Shown piece after piece: positions 1 to 4,592 of a stretch of 5,435 nt of DNA. The translations under genes were made by a program, and so were the position numbers. Numbering within the stretch: the first letter of the stretch is position 1; every line of letters starts with the position of its first letter. The stretch is from Patescibacteria group bacterium (GTDB lineage Bacteria > Patescibacteriota > Minisyncoccia > JAHIHE01). The stretch spans positions 1 through 5,435 of the forward strand of contig JAHIHE010000052.1 in assembly GCA_018899995.1 (NCBI GenBank), written 5' to 3'. The notes under the pieces are model-generated. The model had not been told where the DNA came from, made no database searches, and saw nothing but the letters and a program-made list of their open reading frames with translations.

Positions 1-179
1 CCGGCAGGCGCATCCGGGGTCAGGCGATGGGATAAATCGCCGCTGGCGACAAAAGCGACTTTATTTCTTGCCAATTGCTCCATGGCGGAAACAGTACTTT
101 TGACTTTTTTTGCCTCTCCGGCGCCGATTGAAGGAATAATAATCGGCGGATGAGGGCAAATCGCGGCGAAAGAAAGCAT
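1..179 (-). CDS. PHPP/LigB-family (class III extradiol dioxygenase-like) protein, N-terminal part, cut by window edge
   Basis: The visible 59 residues begin MLSFAAICPHPPIIIPSIG, with a PHPP metal-ligand-type motif at residues 9-12. They continue to VASGDLSHRLTPDAPAG at about residues 44-60. Both motifs are typical of the LigB-like family, which includes the MEMO/AmmeMemoRadiSam-B relatives and is often found with or fused to AMMECR1 domains. The start at 179 is the only ATG after an in-frame TAA 33 nt upstream, and no Shine-Dalgarno precedes it. Oddity: in family members I know, the PHPP and SGDLSH segments are separated by well over 100 residues that include an SPHG metal-binding segment. 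Here they are only about 33 residues apart, so an internal block appears deleted although the frame is kept. The copy may therefore be inactive. The gene continues past the left edge, so its C-terminus cannot be judged. Family assignment is fairly sure; the substrate is unknown. Confidence 0.75.
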   Translation of the reverse strand, partial: MLSFAAICPHPPIIIPSIGAGEAKKVKSTVSAMEQLARNKVAFVASGDLSHRLTPDAPA

Positions 180-208
180 AAAGGAATTTAAATTAGTTCT
201 TTTCTTAT

Positions 209-214
209 ATTATA
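209..214 (-). promoter_or_regulatory. Candidate -10 box for the PHPP/LigB-family gene
   Basis: The minus strand reads TATAAT, a perfect sigma-70 -10 hexamer, 29 bases upstream of the ATG at 179. This would give a leader of about 20 nt without a Shine-Dalgarno. No convincing -35 box lies 16-18 bp further upstream, where the sequence is only T-rich. In AT-rich DNA such hexamers also arise by chance. Confidence 0.35.
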
Positions 215-263
215 TACCGAATTAAAAAAATAAAAAGAGGGTTTATGAAAAAAAAAGTTTTTA

Positions 264-303
264 TTAGCTTACCATGATTCTTGGAAGAATCATGGTAAGC
301 TAA
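264..303. repeat. Near-perfect palindrome 1 (17-bp arms, 6-nt centre)
   Basis: The arm TTAGCTTACCATGATTC (264-280) is followed by TTGGAA and then its exact reverse complement (287-303). The centre TT-GG-AA also pairs, so the element is a 19-bp arm around a central GG. On the minus strand a run of nine T (256-248) follows after 7 nt, so it could act as a poor terminator for transcription coming from the murE side. No T run follows on the plus strand. The arm is longer than a normal terminator stem, so a mobile or protein-binding palindrome is equally possible. Confidence 0.8.
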
Positions 304-305
304 CA

Positions 306-329
306 CTTTGATATATGAATGTATCAAAG
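306..329. repeat. Small hairpin 2 (8-bp arms, 8-nt loop)
   Basis: CTTTGATA (306-313) and TATCAAAG (322-329) are perfect reverse complements around the loop TATGAATG. The hairpin starts 3 bp after palindrome 1 ends. No T-rich tail follows on either strand, so it does not look like an intrinsic terminator. Confidence 0.6.
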
Positions 330-383
330 GCGGAAAAAGTAAATTAAAAAAGAGGGGTTTAAGTGCTCTTTAAAAATATTACC

Positions 384-429
384 AATAATATCAATAAATT
401 ATGCTGGAGCATAAATTATTGATATTATT
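384..429. repeat. Near-perfect palindrome 3 (22-bp arms, GG centre)
   Basis: The arms at 384-405 and 408-429 pair over 22 positions with one mismatch (398 with 415), around a two-base GG centre (ATGCT-GG-AGCAT). The stem is almost entirely A/T except near the tip. It shares the GG-centred architecture of palindrome 1 but not its arm sequence. On the minus strand it is followed by GGTAATATTTTT, a weak T tract. The plus-strand ATG at 401 lies inside the palindrome, which argues against the 104-residue plus ORF starting there being a gene. Confidence 0.8.
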
Positions 430-601
430 ACAAAATGAACAAAAAAATAGGGTGGAAATCCTGTTTTTGGATTTGCACGCCCGTAGATTTAAATTTTATT
501 TTTCCGTGGTTAAGAATGTTCCAACCAACAGATACAAATCCTTCACAACTAAGCCGGTTCGGGATCAGACGATAGTATCTTTTCGTAAAACACTGCTTCA
601 T
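428..601 (-). other. Weak 57-codon ORF, possible gene remnant or non-coding
   Basis: A minus-strand frame starts MKQCFTKRYYRLIPNRLSCE and ends HPIFLFIL, with its stop inside palindrome 3. It has no Shine-Dalgarno, overlaps the 54-codon ORF at 549-713 in another frame, and matches no family I recognise. A plus-strand frame across the same bases is also open for about 46 codons, so openness alone is not evidence. It may be a frameshifted tail of the same ancestral gene as 549-713, or it may be nothing. Confidence 0.18.
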
Positions 602-713
602 TTTTTAGGAGATACGACGGCCGGAAAATTTGGAACCATCGATCACCCGAATCGCGGATTTTCTCGTATTTTTCCACCAACGCCTTTATTTTTTCTTTGG
701 CTTCGCTTTCCAT
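549..713 (-). CDS. Possible 54-residue ORF downstream of murE, perhaps a truncated gene
   Basis: The frame opens with MESEAKEKIKALVEKYEKIR, a charged amphipathic helix-like stretch, continues to about residue 50 and ends in EPA. It lies 40 bp downstream of the murE stop on the same strand, so it could sit at the tail of the lgt-murE operon. The first 23 residues have the look of the N-terminal helix of Eco57I/type IIG-like modification enzymes in CPR genomes. That is only an impression, and the conserved continuation of such proteins is absent. There is no usable Shine-Dalgarno: the GGGG of the upstream AAGGGG lies about 17 nt away. It is either a small unrecognised protein or the 5' stub of a decayed gene. 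Confidence 0.3.
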   Translation of the reverse strand: MESEAKEKIKALVEKYEKIRDSGDRWFQIFRPSYLLKNEAVFYEKILSSDPEPA

Positions 714-753
714 AATTTTATTTTTTTTAACCCCTTGATTTTGAAACGGGGCG

Positions 754-2139
754 CTATTTTTTGAATTTTTCCTTCAGCGCTTCTCCAACGATTTTTCTGT
801 CGTCCCATGGAATTTTCTTTTCTCCCCAAACCATAAATTGCTCCGAGCCCTTGCCGGTAATTAAAATCATATCGCCTTTTTGCGCCAAGCCAATCGCCAT
901 TACGATCGCTTCTTTCCGGTCCAAAATCCTGAATAAATTTTTGCCCAAAATTTTGTTTTTGATTCCGCTTATCACCTGCTCCATAATATCTTCGGGGTCT
1001 TCGGAATACGGATCCTCGTTGGTAACTATTACAATATCGGAAAATTGGTCAGCTAAAGCGCCGGCTTTCGCGCGGTAGGTCTTGTCCCTGTCCCCTGTTC
1101 CGCCCAAAACCGCAATCAGGCGATTTTTTACATACGGCTTTACCGCTTCATAAACATTTTTTAACGAATCCGGCGAATGAGCGTAATCAACTATGACTTC
1201 AAATTCCTGTTTTTCTCCGGCAAAAATTCTTTCCATTCTTCCTGGAACACTTTTTATTTTCCCCAGCGCGTTTTTAATTTTTTGCGGATCAATGTCCGCC
1301 GAAAGCCCGACAGCAATAGCTGCCAAGGCGTTGTAAATATTGAATTTTCCCGGGATTTTCAAAGCAAACTCGCCTAAATTTTTACCCTGTGAAATCCCGC
1401 TCTGCGGGAATTTCGCCAGAGGCGAAATTATTTCACGGGGTGAATTTTTAAAAACCGCCCTGAATTTTGTTTCGTCTTTGCTAATTTCTATATTACGACA
1501 TCGCAAGTCGTTATGCTCTCCAAAACCGAAGCTTAAAAATATAAGTTTTGAAAATTTGGGATTTGAGATTTGGGATTTGTTTATAATTTGGGATTTGAGA
1601 TTTGGGATTTGTTTATCGTCTCCATTGATTATCACCGTTTCTGTTTTGTCACCAATCATTTTTAAATGAATATCCCGATATTCCGCCGCGTCTTTGTGGT
1701 AATCCAAATGGTCGGGCATCAGATTTGTTATCACAACCGTTTTGAAATCAACCCCGTATAAGCGGTGTTGTTTTAGGGCGTGCGAGGAAACTTCAATCAC
1801 GACCCAGTCGCATTTTTTTCTGGCCGCTTCGGTTAAAAATTTTTGCAAAAAAAACGGCGAGGGCGTGGTAAGCTTGATCGTATTGAGCGACTCCTCGCCC
1901 GCCATTTTCATATTAGCCGTGGAAAACATCGCCACGTTAAACTCCGCTTCTTCCAAAATTCCGGCAACGAGGTTCGTGGTGGTGGTCTTGCCTTTTGTGC
2001 CGGCCACGCCGATTACCTTGATTCTCTTGCCGGGAAATCCGTAATAAAAAGCAGCTACTTGAGCGCGCAGCTTATGGGTAAAAAGGACAAAGCTGTAAGG
2101 CAGTAATTTTTTGAGAAACAGCTTAAGGCCATATAACAT
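754..2139 (-). CDS. murE: MurE-type UDP-N-acetylmuramyl peptide ligase (Mur ligase family)
   Basis: This is a cytoplasmic ATP-dependent ligase of 461 residues that adds the third amino acid to UDP-MurNAc-L-Ala-D-Glu in peptidoglycan precursor synthesis. The ATP loop GTKGKTTTT is at 47-55, the substrate-site TTPSP at 91-95, EVSSHAL at 116-122, NLMPDHLDYH at 139-148 and K160 in HLKM (likely the carbamylated lysine). PGKFNIYNALAA is at 263-274, then DYAHSPDSL (318-326), GGTGDRDKTYR (346-356) and TNEDPYSEDP (373-382). Only about 45 residues precede the P-loop, against roughly 110 in E. coli MurE, so most of the UDP-binding domain is missing. The DNPR diaminopimelate motif reads EDPY, so the third amino acid cannot be stated. 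Two repeat-derived inserts lie in the central domain (residues 175-196 and 233-252). The start is 18 bp after the lgt-dsbA stop, with a weak AAAGAG ahead, so cotranscription is likely. The Mur ligase call is very safe; MurE over other Mur ligases is strongly supported by TTPSP and the overall motif order. Confidence 0.93.
   Translation of the reverse strand: MLYGLKLFLKKLLPYSFVLFTHKLRAQVAAFYYGFPGKRIKVIGVAGTKGKTTTTNLVAGILEEAEFNVAMFSTANMKMAGEESLNTIKLTTPSPFFLQKFLTEAARKKCDWVVIEVSSHALKQHRLYGVDFKTVVITNLMPDHLDYHKDAAEYRDIHLKMIGDKTETVIINGDDKQIPNLKSQIINKSQISNPKFSKLIFLSFGFGEHNDLRCRNIEISKDETKFRAVFKNSPREIISPLAKFPQSGISQGKNLGEFALKIPGKFNIYNALAAIAVGLSADIDPQKIKNALGKIKSVPGRMERIFAGEKQEFEVIVDYAHSPDSLKNVYEAVKPYVKNRLIAVLGGTGDRDKTYRAKAGALADQFSDIVIVTNEDPYSEDPEDIMEQVISGIKNKILGKNLFRILDRKEAIVMAIGLAQKGDMILITGKGSEQFMVWGEKKIPWDDRKIVGEALKEKFKK
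1384..1441. mobile_element. 58-bp three-way-junction palindromic element inserted in frame in murE
   Basis: An outer stem pairs 1384-1395 with 1430-1441 (12 pairs, one of them G-T). It encloses two hairpins with no unpaired junction base: CCCGC-TCT-GCGGG (1396-1408) and AATTTCGCC-AGA-GGCGAAATT (1409-1429). It is GC-richer than its surroundings. Read in the murE direction it encodes residues 233-252, a low-conservation surface-type stretch between the conserved central-domain strands and PGKFN. The structure is direct observation. Calling it a mobile or spreading palindromic element is inference, by analogy with the in-frame palindromic elements of Rickettsia. Confidence 0.6.
1553..1616. repeat. 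Perfect tandem duplication of a 32-bp unit built from 7-bp ATTTGGG/ATTTGAG repeats, inside murE
   Basis: The sequences 1553-1584 and 1585-1616 are identical. Each 32-bp unit contains a heptamer ladder (ATTTGGG, ATTTGAG, ATTTGGG, ATTTG). Because 32 is not a multiple of three, the two copies are translated in different frames. They give residues 175-196 of MurE: the first copy reads roughly KQIPNLKSQI and the second NKSQISNPKF. Both are hydrophilic and free of stops. Confidence 0.9.
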
Positions 2140-2157
2140 AAAGCGCTCTTTGGAAAA

Positions 2158-3945
2158 TTATTTATTTTTTAACTGATTTTCAATAACCGCTTTGAAGTCG
2201 TCAGAGGGCGCGGCGCCAGATATAAATTCGTCGCCGACTATAAACGCCGGAGTGGAAGTTATCTCAAAACCGGCGGCGGCTTTGGTGTCAGCGTCAATTT
2301 TTGCCTTGAATTTATGGGTAAACAAGCAATCACTGAATTTTTTATTATCCAGCTTCAGCTCGCGGCCGTATTTTGCGATTGAATCCTTGTCAAGCTTGTT
2401 TTGGTTCGCGAATAATTTGTCGCGCATTTCCCAAAATTTCCCCTGGTCCCCGGCGCATTCAGCGGCTTCGGCCGCATATTGAGCGTCCGGATGAATAGCC
2501 AAAGGCAAGTGCTTATAAACCAATTTTACTTTGTCGGGGTAGGCGGCCAAAACCTGGCTAATTGTTTCTTTGGCCGCTTTGCAATACGGACATTGAAAAT
2601 CGCTGAACTCAAAAACGGTTATCTGCGCTGAATCAGTCCCTTTAACGCGGTCGCTCCCGCTCACTTCGGGCGGTTCCAAAAATTTTCCTTGAACAATGCC
2701 ACTGTTTAAAGGAATCACATAATACTTGCCGTTTTCTTTTTGCAAAGCCTGGCTTATTTTTTCAAAAATCGCCGCTTTTTCAACTTCCGGGCCGAAAACA
2801 AGCGCCGGCAGGGATTTAATTTTAAATTCGCTGAGCAGGCCTTTTCCGGCATCCGACTTAAAATCCATTTCCTTGACGACTAAAGTGGGGATAACTGTTT
2901 TCAACTGTTTTATAACATCGGAAATATTGCATCGCACGCAATTTTTGTCGGTTACCATCGTCAAGCCGACAATCGGTTCTTCGTAATAAACCCATGTTTT
3001 TGCCCTGAAAGAAAAAATCGGTTGTTTAAACAATCTTTCATAATACGCGGAGGAAACGCCTAAACCGATTGTTAAACCAATAAGAAAAATAATCGCGCAA
3101 GCCCAATATTTTTTAAAAACCTGCCGGCCGCCGGTTTCCGGCACAACTTGGCTGTTTGATACCGCACTTTTTTCTTGCTCTGACATAAATTTTTGCTTTC
3201 TATATTTAAAGATTAAAATGGCTATTGCCAAAAAAAACAAAAGAATGGAAATATACTGCGAAAGCGTAAGGCCGAAGTAGCGCGAGTCGCATATGTCTAA
3301 ATCCGCGCAACGCAGGTTGTCCAATAAAAACCTTGTTCCACTATACCATAGAATAAAAATTAAAAAAAGAGCGCCTTCGGTTTTTATTTTTTTTCGCAAA
3401 AGCCATAAAAAAATAAACATCGCCAAGCCGTTCAGCGACATATAAATGCCGACCGGATGGCGAACGATGTCGTCAATATATTTTTGCCCCCATGACAAAG
3501 CGGTGATAGCGCCAATATGATCGCTGATTAGCGCGCAGCCGATGCGTCCGATAAATTCGCCGATGGCAAATGACGGCGCTAAAGTGTCGGCGATTTTCCA
3601 AAACTTTAATTTCTTTACCTGGATATAAATTGCGGATAAGGCGAGAGCGCCGATAAATCCCCCATAAAACATCAGTCCGCCCGTATCCAGTTTAAAAATC
3701 TGCCAAAAATTTTGGCTGAAATAATCCCAGTTTTCAAAAACATAAGCAATCCGAGCGCCTAAAATCGCGCCGGCTAAAATTAAAACCGCCAAATCAAAAA
3801 TATAATATTCTTTGATATTTTTTCTTTTCGCTTCCCTCAAAGCAATCAGTAGAGCCGCGGCAAATGCCAATCCAGCGAACAATCCCCAAGTATAGAGAAC
3901 TATTGGACCGATATTGATTGTTTGTAAAACATAATAAGGAAGCAT
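2158..3945 (-). CDS. Fusion protein: Lgt-like prolipoprotein diacylglyceryl transferase, CxxC thioredoxin-like domain, DsbA-like domain
   Basis: A single 595-residue frame. Residues 1-250 are Lgt-like with about seven membrane segments, containing GGLMFYGGFIG (89-99), GRIGCALISDHIG (133-145), HP (163-164) and GTRF (203-206). Lgt transfers diacylglycerol from phosphatidylglycerol to the lipobox cysteine of prelipoproteins. After a polar linker (254-277) comes one membrane helix (about 279-299). Next is a thioredoxin-like region with CVRC (336-339) and a likely cis-proline (SLPALVF, Pro380). A DsbA-like domain follows, with CPYC (452-455), cysteines 497 and 540, and TPAFIVG around cis-Pro566. 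Predicted topology is coherent: the Lgt C-terminus inside, then one helix placing both redox domains outside. Methionine 254 (ATG at 3186-3184), with AGAAAG nine bases ahead, could also start a separate membrane-anchored redox protein. The frame has no stop between the parts. The start at 3945 has no Shine-Dalgarno but sits 22 bases after an extended -10. Domain calls are strong; Lgt activity is less sure. Confidence 0.88.
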   Translation of the reverse strand: MLPYYVLQTINIGPIVLYTWGLFAGLAFAAALLIALREAKRKNIKEYYIFDLAVLILAGAILGARIAYVFENWDYFSQNFWQIFKLDTGGLMFYGGFIGALALSAIYIQVKKLKFWKIADTLAPSFAIGEFIGRIGCALISDHIGAITALSWGQKYIDDIVRHPVGIYMSLNGLAMFIFLWLLRKKIKTEGALFLIFILWYSGTRFLLDNLRCADLDICDSRYFGLTLSQYISILLFFLAIAILIFKYRKQKFMSEQEKSAVSNSQVVPETGGRQVFKKYWACAIIFLIGLTIGLGVSSAYYERLFKQPIFSFRAKTWVYYEEPIVGLTMVTDKNCVRCNISDVIKQLKTVIPTLVVKEMDFKSDAGKGLLSEFKIKSLPALVFGPEVEKAAIFEKISQALQKENGKYYVIPLNSGIVQGKFLEPPEVSGSDRVKGTDSAQITVFEFSDFQCPYCKAAKETISQVLAAYPDKVKLVYKHLPLAIHPDAQYAAEAAECAGDQGKFWEMRDKLFANQNKLDKDSIAKYGRELKLDNKKFSDCLFTHKFKAKIDADTKAAAGFEITSTPAFIVGDEFISGAAPSDDFKAVIENQLKNK

Positions 3946-3967
3946 AAAATCAATTTAATATATTAAT

Positions 3968-3976
3968 ATTTTAGCA
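3968..3976 (-). promoter_or_regulatory. Extended -10 promoter for the lgt-dsbA/murE operon
   Basis: The minus strand reads TGCTAAAAT, an extended -10 (TGn plus TAAAAT), 22 bases before the start codon at 3945. A TTGCTA lies upstream but at a 19-bp spacing, so the TGn extension may carry recognition. The resulting leader is only about 16 nt and AT-rich, with no Shine-Dalgarno. Confidence 0.45.
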
Positions 3977-4165
3977 TTCATATTTTTCTACATAGCAATA
4001 CTTTTTAAAAAAATTATCTTTGTTTACTTTATCTCGTCTTTCTGACGGCCGTCTGAATCACGCTATATTTCTATTTCCTCAATTAAAAATAATTTTTACA
4101 TATTTGTTAAAATGTTAAAATGTTAGAATGAGTTACTGCTAGTATGTTAATAGAGCTAAATGAAA
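3977..4165. other. Divergent intergenic region between lgt-dsbA and the plus-strand cassette
   Basis: No ORF with convincing coding character is visible here. It holds the upstream part of the minus-strand lgt promoter, a 10-bp GC palindrome GACGGCCGTC (4044-4053) that stands out in very AT-rich sequence, and three tandem 8-bp repeats near the right end. I see no tRNA or recognisable structured RNA. Confidence 0.5.
4105..4128. repeat. Three tandem 8-bp repeats TGTTAAAA/TGTTAAAA/TGTTAGAA
   Basis: Two exact copies and one with a single change run from 4105 to 4128, ending 42 bp before the -35 box of the plus-strand cassette. They could be an AT-rich UP element or an array of sites for a regulator. 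A simple slippage repeat in AT-rich DNA is the plain alternative. Confidence 0.55.
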
Positions 4166-4177
4166 TTGTCTTGACAA
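4166..4177. promoter_or_regulatory. Palindrome TTGTC-TT-GACAA over the -35 box, candidate operator
   Basis: Perfect 5-bp arms around TT overlap the TTGACA -35 hexamer of the cassette promoter. A repressor bound here would block polymerase. The short arms and the constraint of the -35 sequence itself mean it could be coincidental. Confidence 0.3.
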
Positions 4178-4199
4178 ACTTAATTTTTTGTGCTATTTT
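4171..4199 (+). promoter_or_regulatory. Strong sigma-70-type promoter of the small-protein cassette
   Basis: A perfect TTGACA (4171-4176) is separated by exactly 17 bp from TATTTT (4194-4199), which also carries the TGn extension (TGC at 4191-4193). Transcription should begin near 4205-4207, giving a leader of about 33 nt. It is by far the best promoter in the window and points only at the two small plus-strand genes. Confidence 0.8.
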
Positions 4200-4204
4200 T
4201 ATGA

Positions 4205-4218
4205 TGCCAAAAATGGCA
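4205..4218. promoter_or_regulatory. Palindrome TGCCA-AAAA-TGGCA at the predicted transcription start
   Basis: Perfect 5-bp arms around AAAA lie where transcription is expected to begin. It could be an operator or, in the RNA, a protective 5' hairpin. It does not overlap the Shine-Dalgarno that follows, so translational masking is unlikely. Confidence 0.4.
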
Positions 4219-4224
4219 AAATAG

Positions 4225-4231
4225 AAGGAGG
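4225..4231 (+). promoter_or_regulatory. Consensus Shine-Dalgarno AAGGAGG
   Basis: AAGGAGG ends 7 bases before the ATG at 4239 and fixes that start against the in-frame extension further upstream. No other gene in the window has a comparable site. Confidence 0.85.
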
Positions 4232-4238
4232 AAAAAAT

Positions 4239-4406
4239 ATGCAATTTGAATCCAATAGTCTATGCAGGATAAAAGGAAACGCAACAAGAATAGGTGTTGG
4301 AATAAACGATGCGGAAATCGAGCAAACGTTGAAGGGAGAAACCACCAGAACAAAAATAGGGACAAACGCGATAGGAAGAAAAACGCAGACCATTAGGGTG
4401 GTATAA
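4239..4406 (+). CDS. Unrecognised basic 55-residue protein, first gene of a two-gene cassette
   Basis: The protein starts MQFESNSLCRIKGNATRIGV and ends QTIRVV. I do not recognise its family. It has no signal peptide or membrane segment. It is basic (9 Lys/Arg against 5 Asp/Glu), has one cysteine (Cys9) and is rich in Gly, Thr and Ile spaced as if in short beta strands. The start is set by a consensus Shine-Dalgarno 7 nt upstream, about 33 nt after a strong promoter's start site; the longer open frame back to 4188 overlaps the promoter and is rejected. All five arginines use AGA or AGG and five of seven isoleucines use ATA, whereas murE mixes AGR and CGN codons. This hints at foreign origin but is a tiny sample. 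The stop TAA shares its last A with the next gene's ATG (TAATG), so the two are translationally coupled. It could be a regulator, a small toxin or antitoxin, or a mobile-element accessory protein; nothing seen decides. Confidence 0.8.
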   Translation: MQFESNSLCRIKGNATRIGVGINDAEIEQTLKGETTRTKIGTNAIGRKTQTIRVV

Positions 4407-4576
4407 TGACAATAACTGTCATTGAAACGCCACATGGAAAAAAACTGCAAATAATCGTTAAAAAACAGAAAGAGGCACCATCAGATGGCCGAGAAAAAAC
4501 ACACTTCATAGGAACTGATCCCTATAATGGGAGTAAAGTATCCTATACGGGGACAAAATTAGGGATAGAATTTTAA
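4406..4576 (+). CDS. Unrecognised basic 56-residue protein, second gene of the cassette
   Basis: The protein starts MTITVIETPHGKKLQIIVKK and ends KLGIEF. I do not recognise its family. It has no membrane segment or cysteine, is lysine-rich (9 Lys/Arg against 6 Asp/Glu), and its pattern suggests a beta hairpin at the N-terminus (TITVIET, then KKLQIIVKK) and a Gly/Thr/Tyr-rich C-terminal half. The ATG overlaps the previous stop by one base (TAATG) and is preceded by AGGGTGG four bases upstream, inside the end of the first gene, so coupled or independent initiation is possible. The tail SYTGTKLGI loosely recalls TRTKIGTNAIG in the partner, sharing T-K-[IL]-G, which could mean a shared fold or a chance match in two Thr/Lys-rich proteins. 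A strong intrinsic terminator begins 16 bp after the stop, closing the cassette. The paired arrangement resembles toxin-antitoxin layout, but no known toxin or antitoxin motif is visible. Confidence 0.75.
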   Translation: MTITVIETPHGKKLQIIVKKQKEAPSDGREKTHFIGTDPYNGSKVSYTGTKLGIEF

Positions 4577-4592
4577 AACTTTTCACTATCCA

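Noticed and set aside
541..600. GGTTCGGGATC-like stretch as part of a tRNA
   Set aside because: No acceptor, anticodon or D-arm pairing could be built around it.
401..715. A 104-codon plus-strand ORF starting MLEHKLL
   Set aside because: Its ATG lies inside palindrome 3, it has no promoter or Shine-Dalgarno, and its composition (Phe/Pro-rich end over the antisense of a Lys/Glu-rich frame) looks like a shadow.
731..751. CCCC/GGGG hairpin just after murE as a terminator
   Set aside because: Only four pairs, a 13-nt loop, and A-rich rather than U-rich sequence follows on the transcribed minus strand.
1384..1441. The murE palindrome as a CRISPR or terminator signal
   Set aside because: It is a single copy with no spacers, lies inside an intact coding frame and has no T tract after the stem.
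1177..2106. Plus-strand ORFs across murE
   Set aside because: The minus frame carries a full, ordered set of Mur ligase motifs, so these are antisense shadows.
4048..4057. GCCGTCTGAA, identical to the core Neisseria DNA uptake sequence
   Set aside because: There is a single copy, partly explained by the palindrome GACGGCCGTC, in a genome with nothing else Neisseria-like. Chance is the simplest reading unless more copies exist genome-wide.
4199..4450. Minus-strand ORFs (61 and 83 codons) across the small cassette
   Set aside because: They are Phe/Leu/Ser-rich antisense frames of the plus-strand genes, with no start signals. The plus strand has promoter, Shine-Dalgarno and terminator.
4239..4576. 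Toxin-antitoxin system as a named call
   Set aside because: Only the layout fits (two coupled small genes, palindromic promoter). No known toxin or antitoxin motif is visible, so it stays an unassigned cassette.
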